This document shows positions 51,992 through 61,454 of a stretch of 64,000 nt of DNA, piece by piece (the first letter of the stretch is position 1; every line of letters begins with the position of its first letter). A program made the translations under genes and the position numbers. The notes below the pieces were generated by a model. The model was not told where the DNA came from. It did no database searches and worked only from the letters and a program-made list of their open reading frames with translations. The stretch comes from an uncultured Corynebacterium sp. (lineage in GTDB: Bacteria > Actinomycetota > Actinomycetes > Mycobacteriales > Mycobacteriaceae): contig NZ_CAMIHZ010000007.1 in NCBI RefSeq assembly GCF_946222305.1, positions 41,593 through 105,592 on the forward strand, in the 5' to 3' direction.

Positions 51992-54124
51992 CTACGGCAG
52001 CAGGTCGAATACGTACACGCCCACTTCAATGGATTCGTCCCGCTTGACGATTTCACCGGCGTGCACGGATTGGGTAGCGACCTCATCCTGGCGTACCAGC
52101 TCCGGCGTCTTCACGTTCTTGCGCTTAACGTCGGACGGGGATCCGCGCCAACCCGCCTGCTGCAGCAAGGACAACACTTGCGAGTATTTCTTGCCCTGCA
52201 GGCTCGGCATGCGGAACATATTGCCCTTGGAAACCTCCAACTTAATGGTGCTTCCCTTCGTCAGTTCCGAACCCTCGTTGGATGCGGAGAGCACAGTGCC
52301 CTCGTCCTCCATCGAATCAATGGCGGATTCCTCCACCTTGAAGCCCGCGGATTCGAGATTCTTGCGGGCCGTATCCGAATCCTGCCCCGTGACCACGGGA
52401 ACGCGAACCTTCTCCTTGCCCGTCGAAACCGTAATCGTCACCTTCGTACCAACGGAGACCTGAGATCCCTGCGCTGGGTTCTGGCTAATCACCTGACCAG
52501 CAGGAACATCGTCACTGGACTCTTCCTTCACCGTCGGGTTCAGCTTCAGCTTCGCCTTCTGCAACGCCTGGCTGGCTTCCTCGGTGGTCATACCCGTCAG
52601 ATCCGGTGTATCCGTAATCTCGCGGCCGGAGGAAATCACCAAAGTAATCGCCGTGCCATCCGGCACCGTGGAATTCGGTCCTGGCTTGGTGGTGATGGCA
52701 TTGCCACGCGGTATCTCCGGGTGGGTCGCTTCGGTGACGCGCACTTCGAATCCCGCATCGTGCAGTCGAGCCTCAGCATCCTGACGGCTGAGGTTCTTCA
52801 CATCCGGAACCTTCACCTTCGGCTGCGATGCGGCGGTGTTTGATTGCTGGTTGCGTTCACTGAGGAAGTGGTACCCGGCGTACCCCACGCCACCCAGCAG
52901 CCCTAAAGTGAGCAGCGTGATTAGCGCAGGCTTCCAGAAACCGCGACGGTTTTCCTCTTCGTAGTACTCGTCGTACTCGTCATAACCATCGTTGTATTCG
53001 TCGTAGTGACCATCGCCGTAGTTCCCGTATCCATCGTCGCCGCTGTAGCTGGCGTTGTTATAAGGGCCACCTTCGTAGCCGTTGTAACCATTGTGGTTCG
53101 GGTCGTAATAGTTATTTGGTTCGACGCCCCGCGGCCGCTGGCCTGCAGCCTGAGCAGCACCGGCGCCCAAACCTGCACCCGCTGCTCCCGCAGCTGCAGC
53201 GCCAGCGGCCGGCATGACGGATGTGCTGGTGTCTTCCTCGGCGTAGGTCTGCGCCACCAACGGCAGCTGGTCTTCGGAGAGGCGGCGGAGATCCGTGGCC
53301 ATTTGTTGCGCATCGTCGTAGCGGTCCCCAGGGGACTTGGCCATCGCGGTGAGGACGATGGAATCCAAGGACAGTGCTTCGCGCTTGGAGAGATGCATGC
53401 CCGGCACGGAGCTGGGAGCCATCGGATCGTCCTGCACGTGCTGGAACGCTACCGAGAACGGGGATTCGCCCTGGAAGGGAGGCTGACCGGTGGCGAGTTC
53501 GAAGAAAACGCAGCCAGCGGCGTAAATATCGGAGCGAGAATCCGCCGACTTACCCCGGGCTTGTTCAGGGGACAAGTATTGCGCGGTGCCGATTACGGCC
53601 GCGGTCTGCGTCATAGCGGCAGAAGAATCACTGAGTGCGCGGGCAATCCCGAAGTCCATCACCTTCACTGCTCCGGTGTTGGTGATCATAACGTTGGCGG
53701 GCTTAATATCACGGTGGATGATGCCGGCCTCGTGGCTGAAGTGCAGTGCCTCACAAACGGAGGCCATGACCTTGGCGGCATCCGTGAGGCGCATCTTGCC
53801 TTCATCGCGCATGATGTCGCGCAGGGTTTCACCGTTGACGCGTTCCATGACGATGTATGGAACCGACCCGTCTTCTTCGGGGGTCTGACCCGTGTCGTAT
53901 ACCGCGACGATGGCGGGGTGGTTCAGTTTCGCAGCGTTTTGGGCTTCGCGGCGGAAACGCTCGAGGAAGGTTTGATCGCGCGCCAAATCTGGGCGCATCA
54001 TCTTCACGGCCACGTCCCTGCCCAGCAATTCATCGGTCGCTGCGTAGACGTCGGACATGCCACCGGTGCCGATCTTGGCCCCCAAGCGGTAGCGACCGCC
54101 TAGGGTGGTGCCGATTCGCTCCAC
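51992..54124 (-). CDS. pknB: PknB serine/threonine kinase with PASTA repeats
   Basis: The 710-residue membrane kinase has the catalytic loop HRDIKPANVMI and MDFGIAR, an intact kinase core (about 1-270), a disordered juxtamembrane region, a membrane helix (about 425-445, ITLLTLGLLGGVGYAGYHFL) and four PASTA repeats outside (VKVPDVKNLSRQDAE-type starts). PASTA domains sense muropeptides or lipid II. Targets in relatives include MurJ, CwlM and FhaB. It starts GTG at 54124 with AAGGAG. Confidence 0.96.
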   Translation of the reverse strand: MERIGTTLGGRYRLGAKIGTGGMSDVYAATDELLGRDVAVKMMRPDLARDQTFLERFRREAQNAAKLNHPAIVAVYDTGQTPEEDGSVPYIVMERVNGETLRDIMRDEGKMRLTDAAKVMASVCEALHFSHEAGIIHRDIKPANVMITNTGAVKVMDFGIARALSDSSAAMTQTAAVIGTAQYLSPEQARGKSADSRSDIYAAGCVFFELATGQPPFQGESPFSVAFQHVQDDPMAPSSVPGMHLSKREALSLDSIVLTAMAKSPGDRYDDAQQMATDLRRLSEDQLPLVAQTYAEEDTSTSVMPAAGAAAAGAAGAGLGAGAAQAAGQRPRGVEPNNYYDPNHNGYNGYEGGPYNNASYSGDDGYGNYGDGHYDEYNDGYDEYDEYYEEENRRGFWKPALITLLTLGLLGGVGYAGYHFLSERNQQSNTAASQPKVKVPDVKNLSRQDAEARLHDAGFEVRVTEATHPEIPRGNAITTKPGPNSTVPDGTAITLVISSGREITDTPDLTGMTTEEASQALQKAKLKLNPTVKEESSDDVPAGQVISQNPAQGSQVSVGTKVTITVSTGKEKVRVPVVTGQDSDTARKNLESAGFKVEESAIDSMEDEGTVLSASNEGSELTKGSTIKLEVSKGNMFRMPSLQGKKYSQVLSLLQQAGWRGSPSDVKRKNVKTPELVRQDEVATQSVHAGEIVKRDESIEVGVYVFDLLP

Positions 54125-54214
54125 GGGTTGACTCCTTGTTCTCTACTTACTCTCGATGGTTCTGGACGGGTTCGGGAAGCTGATTGATCACGAGGTTGGG
54201 TCGTTGCAGTTTTC

Positions 54215-56293
54215 CTATATTAATTGACCTTGCTGGTGAAACCTAGTTGAATCCTTTCCACCATTCACATCTTTCACAGCAGCAACAAGTACTGGAACGG
54301 CATTTCCCTGCCTTCCGTCTGTGATCGTGCCACGCGCCACAGCAGCCGTGGGTTGAGCCTGACCAGCAGTGTTGCCTTGATCGGCTAGCTGGCCAGCGCC
54401 TCCGGTGCCACCGCCGTTGGTGGAATTACCTCCGGTGGAGTTTTGAGACGGATTGACCGAAGTGCCTCCACCAGTGGCCTGGTTCCCACCAAAGGGACCA
54501 CCGCTATTTCCATTTCCCGGGTTGTTATTGCCGTTTCCGTTTCCAGTTCCGTTCCCATTCCCGGGGATTGCCGAACTATTCCCGCCAGTCGAACCCGGTT
54601 CGGAGGGATTGCTGGGGTCGGAGGAAGGCTGCGACTGTTCAGGCCGGGTAGACGGAGGCTGATTATCATCTCCGCCCCGTGGCGCGGTCGTATCCGTTGG
54701 GCGTTGATTGCCCCCACCGTCCGGGTTATTGCCGAACCAGTCGTTGCCCTGGTCATTGCCCTGCCCGGGCAGACCTTTTTGCGGACTATCAGGTTGAGTG
54801 TTCTGGTCGGATTGGCCCGGTGGGGTGACACGACTCGTGATCGTCCGAGTCTGGGTGCCTGGGGCCTTATCATCTCCGCCACTGAGCAATAAGTACCCAG
54901 CTACGCCAACCGCGAGCACTGCTAGCAGTCCCAGAATCACTACCGGTGCCGCGCCGCTCTTTTTCCGTGCGGGCTTCTGGTCGGCTAGGCGCTGGCCACG
55001 TGGGCCCAGTGTGCCTGCCCCGCCGTTGGCCGCGTTGCGGTTGCCCGCAGCCGGGTTGCCCGAACCGTGATTAACCGAACCCGGGGGAATGGGCCCCTGG
55101 TGGCGTTGACCGCGTATGTCGGCGGCACCAGCAGCCGCTCCAGCGCCACCGCGTATACCGGCAGCGCCCGTAGCAGCGCCGGCAGCACCTCCGGCCACCA
55201 TCGCGGGTCCCTGCATGGGCGGAACGCGGGTGCCTGGGCCGTGAGCGACTGCCCCCAATTGCTCCGTCAAAGGATGGTCACCGAAGTCCTCCACTGCGGG
55301 TACTCGGTGTGGCTGTGGTGGGCGGTTGCCTTCCGCTACGAGAACGGTGGCAGCGGCTAGCTCCTCACCATCGGCGTAACGCGCCTCGGGATTTTTGCGC
55401 AGACAAATACCAATCAGTTCGCGCATATTCTGGCTCAGCGTTTCCGGCAGTGGGCGAGGATCCTCGCTGATGTGCTTGATAGCCACCGACACGGTGGATT
55501 CACCGACGAAGGGCCGCTCGCCGGCCAGAATCTCATAACCCACCACACCCAAGGAATAGATATCGGAGGCCGGGCCCACCGGGTTTCCTTGAGCCTGCTC
55601 CGGGGAGACGTACTGGGCAGTTCCCACAACCATGCCCGTGCGGGTCAGCGGCACTGCTGCAGCGGCCTTGGCGATACCCAGATCCGTGACCTTTACTACT
55701 CCATCGGAGGTAATCAACAGGTTGCCGGGCTTGATATCGCGGTGCACCATTCCGGTGGCATGGATGGTCTGCAAACCACGCGCGGTTTGCGCCATGATGT
55801 CCAGCACCAGCGATTCAGGCAGGGTGCGCTCACGAGCCAGCACATCGGCCAGCGACTCGCCACTGACGTACTCCATGATGATGTAGCAGAACACCGCCCC
55901 GCGATCACGGACCTCGCCATAGTCGTACGTAGCAACGACATTAGGGCTATCCAGTTGTTCCGCAGCGCTGGCCTCATTCCGGAACCGGGTGCGGAATTCC
56001 TCGTTCTCCGTGTACTCCGGCTTAAGGATCTTCACGGCCACATCACGTTGCTGTTCAGTATCGCGAGCCAGCCACACCGTGGACATTCCGCCACGTCCGA
56101 TGATCCAATTCAGCTGGTAACGCGATCCCAGCATTGCTTGGACACGATCGAAGTCAGTCCGATCAGGTTGCAGATCGTTTTCTAGATCCGGGCTACCTGA
56201 AGCACCGCGACCGTTATTAGCCACACCGTTGCGGTAAAGCCTGCTATCGCCGCCGTTAGGGCCGTTATTTCGTGGGTTATCTGAGTGAGTCAT
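54215..56293 (-). CDS. pknA: PknA serine/threonine kinase
   Basis: Kinase core with HRDIKPGNLLI and DLGIAKA (a DLG in place of DFG), about residues 55-330. After Ala/Gly-rich segments comes one membrane helix (APVVILGLLAVLAVGVAGYLLLS, about 450-472). The rest is a Pro/Gly/Asn-rich extracytoplasmic region that makes it 692 residues, longer than usual. The stop of pbpA is 3 bp before its ATG, and AGGAG lies upstream. It regulates growth and division together with PknB. Confidence 0.95.
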   Translation of the reverse strand: MTHSDNPRNNGPNGGDSRLYRNGVANNGRGASGSPDLENDLQPDRTDFDRVQAMLGSRYQLNWIIGRGGMSTVWLARDTEQQRDVAVKILKPEYTENEEFRTRFRNEASAAEQLDSPNVVATYDYGEVRDRGAVFCYIIMEYVSGESLADVLARERTLPESLVLDIMAQTARGLQTIHATGMVHRDIKPGNLLITSDGVVKVTDLGIAKAAAAVPLTRTGMVVGTAQYVSPEQAQGNPVGPASDIYSLGVVGYEILAGERPFVGESTVSVAIKHISEDPRPLPETLSQNMRELIGICLRKNPEARYADGEELAAATVLVAEGNRPPQPHRVPAVEDFGDHPLTEQLGAVAHGPGTRVPPMQGPAMVAGGAAGAATGAAGIRGGAGAAAGAADIRGQRHQGPIPPGSVNHGSGNPAAGNRNAANGGAGTLGPRGQRLADQKPARKKSGAAPVVILGLLAVLAVGVAGYLLLSGGDDKAPGTQTRTITSRVTPPGQSDQNTQPDSPQKGLPGQGNDQGNDWFGNNPDGGGNQRPTDTTAPRGGDDNQPPSTRPEQSQPSSDPSNPSEPGSTGGNSSAIPGNGNGTGNGNGNNNPGNGNSGGPFGGNQATGGGTSVNPSQNSTGGNSTNGGGTGGAGQLADQGNTAGQAQPTAAVARGTITDGRQGNAVPVLVAAVKDVNGGKDSTRFHQQGQLI

Positions 56294-56295
56294 GT

Positions 56296-57747
56296 TTACT
56301 TCAACTCCTGCCTAGCCGCGTTGATAACCTCGCGACCAATTGGACCGGCAACCGAGCCACCCGTCGCCGCCTGGCCACGGTCGCCACCATTTTCCACCAG
56401 CACCGCAACCGCTACATCGGCTTCGGTAGAAAACGCGATATACCACGCGTGCGGGTTCGAGTTGCGGGAATCTTCACCGTGCTCCGCAGTACCGGTTTTC
56501 GATGCAATGGTGCTATCCGATCCACCCGCATAGGCCTCGGCTTGCAACATCAGCTGGGTCAGCTGATCGGCCGTCTTCTTCGGCATGGCATCGCCAGCCT
56601 TCTTCGGCTTCGTCGTCTTCAGTGTCTTCAGATCAGAACCGGTGATCTTCTTAACCAGGTGTGGCTCCATCCGCTTGCCACCATTGGCCACCGTCGCCGC
56701 AATCACAGCATTCTGAAGGGGTGTCAAAGCCACGTCGCGCTGACCAATGGAAGTCTGACTCAAGGCCGCATCGTCCGGGATATCACCCAGCACCGATTTC
56801 TGCACCGGCAGGCCAGCATCCTTCATGTCTTCGCCAATGCCGAATCCCTTGGCTGCCTTGCGCATCGCATCCGCGCCGTGGCGGGTAGACAGATCCACGA
56901 ACGCCGTATTACACGACCGCCGGAAAGCCTCCATGAGCGTAACCTGCCCGCCGGCGCCACACGCAGCCCCGCCGTAGTTTTCCAGGGTGGTCTCGGTTCC
57001 TGGCAACGTGATCTGGCTCGCGCCCGTTACGGACGTGTTTTCGTCATCGCCCGCCATCAAGGCCGCAGCGGTGGTCACTACCTTGAACGTGGAGCCCGGG
57101 GGCTGCGTCTGCTGTGTCGAACGGTTCAGCAGTGGCGCACCCTCGCTATTGGCCAGAGCTTGGAAATTCGCCTCCGCCTGCTTCGGATCATCTGTCACGA
57201 TCTGCGAAGGGTTAAAGCTCGGAGTACTAGCCATCGCCAGAATTTCGCCATTGCTGGGGCGCATCGCCACCACGGATCCGGAGTACCCGCGGTTCATCAA
57301 CTGGTCGTAGGCCACCTTCTGCACATTCGGCAACAGCGTGAGCTCGACATTCGCCCCCTTGATTTCCTTACCCGTGAGCGTATCCCATGCGCGCCGGGCG
57401 AAAAGCGAGTCATCCTCACCCGTCAGAATCGAATTCTGGCTGGCCTCCACGCCCGAGGCGCCGAATTGATCAGAGAAGTATCCGATTACAGAACCATACT
57501 GCGCCGGATTTGTGGGATAGTAGCGGTTAAAGTAGCCGTCCTCATCCGCCTGGGAATTCGCCAGCACTTGGCCCGCGGCGGTGATCTGCCCACGTTCCTG
57601 GGATTTCGACTTCAGATACTGCCGCGCATTCCGCGGGTTTTCGGCCAAAGACTTCTGTTGGAACGCGTGGATATACGTCAGGTTCGCAATCAGCGCCACA
57701 ATCAGCAGCGCCGCGAAGATGGTCACGGCTCGGATGGAGCGGTTCAT
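56296..57747 (-). CDS. pbpA: PbpA class B penicillin-binding protein
   Basis: The 483-residue transpeptidase has one N-terminal membrane helix (AVTIFAALLIVALIANLTYI) and the SxxK motif PPGSTFKVV (Ser219, Lys222), SCN in RRSCNTAFVDL and KTG in ASKTGTAEHG. I start at the ATG at 57747 (MNRSIRAV), which overlaps the rodA stop as ATGA; the longer 57768 start would overlap rodA further. It crosslinks peptidoglycan with RodA. Confidence 0.95.
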   Translation of the reverse strand: MNRSIRAVTIFAALLIVALIANLTYIHAFQQKSLAENPRNARQYLKSKSQERGQITAAGQVLANSQADEDGYFNRYYPTNPAQYGSVIGYFSDQFGASGVEASQNSILTGEDDSLFARRAWDTLTGKEIKGANVELTLLPNVQKVAYDQLMNRGYSGSVVAMRPSNGEILAMASTPSFNPSQIVTDDPKQAEANFQALANSEGAPLLNRSTQQTQPPGSTFKVVTTAAALMAGDDENTSVTGASQITLPGTETTLENYGGAACGAGGQVTLMEAFRRSCNTAFVDLSTRHGADAMRKAAKGFGIGEDMKDAGLPVQKSVLGDIPDDAALSQTSIGQRDVALTPLQNAVIAATVANGGKRMEPHLVKKITGSDLKTLKTTKPKKAGDAMPKKTADQLTQLMLQAEAYAGGSDSTIASKTGTAEHGEDSRNSNPHAWYIAFSTEADVAVAVLVENGGDRGQAATGGSVAGPIGREVINAARQELK

Positions 57748-59186
57748 CGTTGGTAACCCCCGTTCCACTGGGCTTCGTTTGCTGGTTCTTCGTACTGACG
57801 CCCCGCGCCCACCGCAGGTTGTTGGGTCGTTGCATCCGTGTATGGTTCCAACTCCGCCGGTGCGTACTCGTCCGCGGGTGCGGTAGAACCACTGGTGGAA
57901 TCGGATTCGGGGGAGTAGGCGGCGTCGGAAATTCGCAAAATAATGGCCAGCAAGATGTAGTTCGCCAGCAAAGAAGAACCACCGTGGGCCAAGAATGGGG
58001 TCGTCAGGCCGGTCATTGGCAGCAGTCGTGAGATACCGCCCGTGACCACGAAGATCTGCACCGCGATGGTCAGGGACAAACCGGCGGCGACGAGCTTGCC
58101 GTAGGAATCCTTCACCGTCATCGCGCTGGTGAACCCGCGGGAGATGAAGATGGCGTAGAGGATCAAAATGGCGGCCAAGCCCATGAGGCCGAGCTCCTCA
58201 CCGATGGCGGCGAGAATGAAATCCGAGTGCGCGACGGGGATTTGGTACGGATAACCCGAACCCAAACCGGTACCTGTCACTCCGCCGAAGGACATTCCGA
58301 ACAGTGCCTGGGCGAGCTGGAAACCCTTGTCGTCGTAGTTGCCGATCGGGTCGACGAAGTTAGCCACACGGTCCTGGATCTTCGCCGAAATTTGGTACAC
58401 GGCGACAGCACCAATGGCTGCCAACCCCAGTCCCAGGATCAGCCAAGAGGACCGGTTGGTGGCGATGTAGAGCATGCCCAGCACCGTACCGAACAGCAGC
58501 AGCGCCGGGCCGAAGTCGTTCATGGCCGCCATGATCACCAGCGCCACACCCCACACCAACAGCAGGGGACTGAGATCGCGCAGGCGGGGGAACTGTAAGC
58601 CCAGGAAAGACTTGCCAGCCACGTTGAACAGGCGGCGCTTATTCACCAGCAGTGTGGCGAAAAACAGCAGCAGCAGAATCTTGGAGAACTCGCCGGGCTG
58701 GATGGAAAATGGCCCGATGCTGATCCACACGTTGGCATCGGCATTCAAGCTGGTGGGCCACACAATCGGCAGTGCCAGTAGCACCAAGCCGGCCAGACCC
58801 ATGAGGTAGGAGTAATTCTGCAATCGTCGGTGGTCGCGCAGGAAAATCAAAACGGCGCACATCATCGCCACACCGATGACAGTCCACATGATCTGGGACC
58901 GCGCCAGGCTGGAATCGCGGGCGAGATCCAAGCGGTAGACCATCACCAATCCCACGCCGTTCAGAAGGGCGGCGATGGGCAGCATGATCTGATCGGAATT
59001 CGGCGCGACCCAACACATCACGGCGTGGGCGATGAGGAATACCAGGAAAAACCCGCCCACGAGCATGAAGATATCGGAACCGATTTCGTTGCCTTGGGAA
59101 AGCTCCAGCGCAACGATCGCGATCATCAGCACTAGGGCAGCCAGAACTAGCAGTCCGGCTTCTAGTCGTCGGGAAAACAATTTCAT
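57744..59186 (-). CDS. rodA: RodA/FtsW-family peptidoglycan polymerase
   Basis: The 480-residue SEDS protein has about ten membrane helices and family motifs including GGSSLLANYILLA and the LGGTGLGSGYPYQIPVAHSDFI region. It polymerises glycan strands. The Pro/Glu-rich C-terminal tail is cytoplasmic. ATGA overlap with pbpA shows coupled translation, and it starts 3 bp after the pstP stop. Confidence 0.95.
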   Translation of the reverse strand: MKLFSRRLEAGLLVLAALVLMIAIVALELSQGNEIGSDIFMLVGGFFLVFLIAHAVMCWVAPNSDQIMLPIAALLNGVGLVMVYRLDLARDSSLARSQIMWTVIGVAMMCAVLIFLRDHRRLQNYSYLMGLAGLVLLALPIVWPTSLNADANVWISIGPFSIQPGEFSKILLLLFFATLLVNKRRLFNVAGKSFLGLQFPRLRDLSPLLLVWGVALVIMAAMNDFGPALLLFGTVLGMLYIATNRSSWLILGLGLAAIGAVAVYQISAKIQDRVANFVDPIGNYDDKGFQLAQALFGMSFGGVTGTGLGSGYPYQIPVAHSDFILAAIGEELGLMGLAAILILYAIFISRGFTSAMTVKDSYGKLVAAGLSLTIAVQIFVVTGGISRLLPMTGLTTPFLAHGGSSLLANYILLAIILRISDAAYSPESDSTSGSTAPADEYAPAELEPYTDATTQQPAVGAGRQYEEPANEAQWNGGYQR

Positions 59187-59189
59187 CGG

Positions 59190-60812
59190 TTATTTCACCT
59201 CACGGCACGACACACCAGGGGTGGTCAGGTCGGAGTTATCGGCGCTCCTGCTTTCGCCGTTGCTTGCCTTGCCTGCATCCGTATTGGTCTCCTCAGGCTT
59301 GGTGGTCTCACCGGGTTTCGCGGTTTCGCTAGGCTTGCTTGGCTTGGTGGACTCACCGGGCTTAGCGGACTCGGATGGCTGCTTCGAATCCGAAGACTTG
59401 CTTTCACCAGCCGGGGAGCTGGCATTGGCTTCCGGGGTCTGCCGCCCGGAATCGCGTTTCACACACACCGGCAGGGTCTGTTCCGCCAAGCGCTGCACCT
59501 GCTGCGAAACATCGTCGTAGTTGCCCTCCGGCAACCCGGACAGCACTCCGCGAGCAGCGGGCGTGAGGTCCGAGGTGCTGAAACGATGGCAGGGATCATC
59601 CGAATTCGCCGGCAGTAATCGCACCGTCGACTCTTCGTCTAGGCACACGTCGTGATACCGGTTTTTTAGCGAGATCCCAAGGATCTTGGTATCCGCCCCG
59701 TTGTTCACCACGATCTGATCGCCTTCTTCGGCCACAAAGTAGTTCTCGCGGATTTTGTTGTAACCCACGATGCCGCCAGCGATGAGCGAAGCCAGCACCA
59801 GTACCACTACAAGTAGAGGGACGAGGGGGAAGCGCTTGTCCTTCTTCTTCGCCTGGGCCCGCGCTTCGGAGGGTTCAGGCTTTGATTTTTTTGTTGTTGA
59901 CGCCCCGCTGTGAGGCCTGGCGTTCACCACTTGCACACCCGCTGCCCGCGAAGCGGGTGAATTCGGGCGAGGCATTTCCTCGGAATCTCCGGCGATAGCA
60001 CCGGCGAGGATTTCGGCACCGGGCAGCTTAATGTTCTCGTCGACAGCTTGGTTCTTCTCGGGGTCGAATTCGACCACGTCCGCAACCACCACGGTCACGT
60101 TATCCGGGCCACCACCGCGTAAAGCCATTTCTACGAGGCGGCGGGCAGCCTTCTTTGGGGTATCGACCGAAAGGATCTCGCGGATCGTGTCGAAGCTCAC
60201 GGGATCGGATAGTCCATCGGAGCAGAGCAGGTAGCGATCGCCGATCTGCGTGGTGCGGTTTTCAATGGTGGGTTCCACCGGGCGGCCATTCAGAGCCTTC
60301 AAAATCAACGACCGTTGCGGGTGGCTGCTGACGTCCTCGGCTGCGAGTTTGCCTTCATCAACGAGGGTCTGCACGAAGGTATCGTCCTTCGTGATTTGCA
60401 TGAGCTCGCCATCGCGCAGCAGGTATCCGCGGGAGTCACCAACGTGGCATACGCACACCTGGTCATCGCGGAATAGCAGTGCAGATAGGGTGCAACCCAT
60501 GCCTTCGAGGGTGGGGTTTTCCTCCACGTGCGCGGCGATTTGGCTATTGCCATCTTCCATCGCGGTGGCCATGAGGGTGCCCAAGCGCTCGCGGTGGCCG
60601 GGCTCATCGATGAGAGGCGAGTCGAGTGGACGCAGGGCGTCAATAAGAAATTGCGAAGCTACTTCACCAGCGGCGTGCCCGCCCATGCCATCGGCGAGAG
60701 CCAGCAGGCGGGGGCCAGCGTAGGCGGAATCTTCATTGTTGCTTCGCACCAATCCCCGGTCGGAGCAGGCAGCGAAGTTCAGAGTGCGGGCGGGGGAGGA
60801 GCTGTGAGTCAT
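59190..60812 (-). CDS. pstP: PstP PP2C-type protein phosphatase
   Basis: PPM motifs: DRGLVRSNNEDSAY, LADGMGGHAAGE, GMGCTLSALL, GDSRGYLLRDG, and LCSDGLSDPV. The metal-binding Asp residues are present. A membrane helix (about 331-352, LVPLLVVVLVLASLIAGGIVG) and a Ser/Lys/Pro/Thr-rich external tail follow. It dephosphorylates PknA/PknB substrates. ATGA overlap with fhaB. Confidence 0.96.
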   Translation of the reverse strand: MTHSSSPARTLNFAACSDRGLVRSNNEDSAYAGPRLLALADGMGGHAAGEVASQFLIDALRPLDSPLIDEPGHRERLGTLMATAMEDGNSQIAAHVEENPTLEGMGCTLSALLFRDDQVCVCHVGDSRGYLLRDGELMQITKDDTFVQTLVDEGKLAAEDVSSHPQRSLILKALNGRPVEPTIENRTTQIGDRYLLCSDGLSDPVSFDTIREILSVDTPKKAARRLVEMALRGGGPDNVTVVVADVVEFDPEKNQAVDENIKLPGAEILAGAIAGDSEEMPRPNSPASRAAGVQVVNARPHSGASTTKKSKPEPSEARAQAKKKDKRFPLVPLLVVVLVLASLIAGGIVGYNKIRENYFVAEEGDQIVVNNGADTKILGISLKNRYHDVCLDEESTVRLLPANSDDPCHRFSTSDLTPAARGVLSGLPEGNYDDVSQQVQRLAEQTLPVCVKRDSGRQTPEANASSPAGESKSSDSKQPSESAKPGESTKPSKPSETAKPGETTKPEETNTDAGKASNGESRSADNSDLTTPGVSCREVK

Positions 60813-61327
60813 GCTTCCATCCTCACGTTGGTTTGGCCGATGCGAACCTCGGCGCCCGCGCTGAGGCGTTCGAGTTGATCGATGCGTTGACTATTTAGCC
60901 ACGTTCCATTGCGTGAATCGAGGTCCTCAATGAACCAGTCGGATCCACGGCGAATGAGGCGCGCGTGGCGGCCGGAGGCAAAATCATCCTCCAGCACAAG
61001 GGTGCAGTCCTGTGAGCGACCCAAGGTCACTTCGTCATAGCCCTGCATGTTGAGATAAGTTCCGGTCAGCGGACCACTGGTGAGCGTGAGTGAATTGGGA
61101 GCCTTAGCTCGCCGGAACCCGCGGCCACCGCTGGAGTTTCCCGTGTCGCCACCCATGCCACCACCGGCCATACCTGGGGCTGCGACTAGTGCACCACCGG
61201 CTGCACCGACGTGCAAGCCAGAAGCGCGGTTGGCCTCCTTGCGCAAAGCGCGAATGCTCATCCAGATGAAAATCCACAGCAGGACGAGCAGAACGACCTT
61301 CGCTAAGAGCAGCAGGGTAGTCTGCAC
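60809..61327 (-). CDS. fhaB: FhaB (FipA) FHA-domain protein
   Basis: One N-terminal membrane helix (TTLLLLAKVVLLVLLWIFIW) precedes a C-terminal FHA domain with LGRSQDCTLVLEDDFASGRHARL and DLDSRNGTWLNSQRI, the phosphothreonine-binding residues. In mycobacteria FhaB/FipA works in division under stress. I start at GTG 61327 (VQTTLLLL), because GAGAGG lies 9 nt upstream and the M. tuberculosis protein starts with MQ; the longer frame starts TTG at 61336. Confidence 0.93.
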   Translation of the reverse strand: MQTTLLLLAKVVLLVLLWIFIWMSIRALRKEANRASGLHVGAAGGALVAAPGMAGGGMGGDTGNSSGGRGFRRAKAPNSLTLTSGPLTGTYLNMQGYDEVTLGRSQDCTLVLEDDFASGRHARLIRRGSDWFIEDLDSRNGTWLNSQRIDQLERLSAGAEVRIGQTNVRMEA

Positions 61328-61419
61328 AGGATTCAACCTCTCGTTGGTGGCAACCGAACGTTAAATACCTTAGTTTAGACGGCGCCGAGGGGGTAGAGGT
61401 TTTACGGTGCCTTGGCCGG

Positions 61420-61454
61420 GGTTACTTCTGTGCCCCGCCTGAGGTTACTTCTGT
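61420..61454 (-). repeat. Tandem duplication at the fhaA stop
   Basis: GGTTACTTCTGT occurs at 61420-61431 and again at 61443-61454. On the minus strand this repeats the final CAG AAG TAA of fhaA 23 bp downstream. Confidence 0.75.

Noticed and set aside
56272..57756. 494-codon plus-strand frame across pbpA
   Set aside because: Long antisense shadow of a high-GC gene. PbpA motifs and operon structure lie on the other strand.
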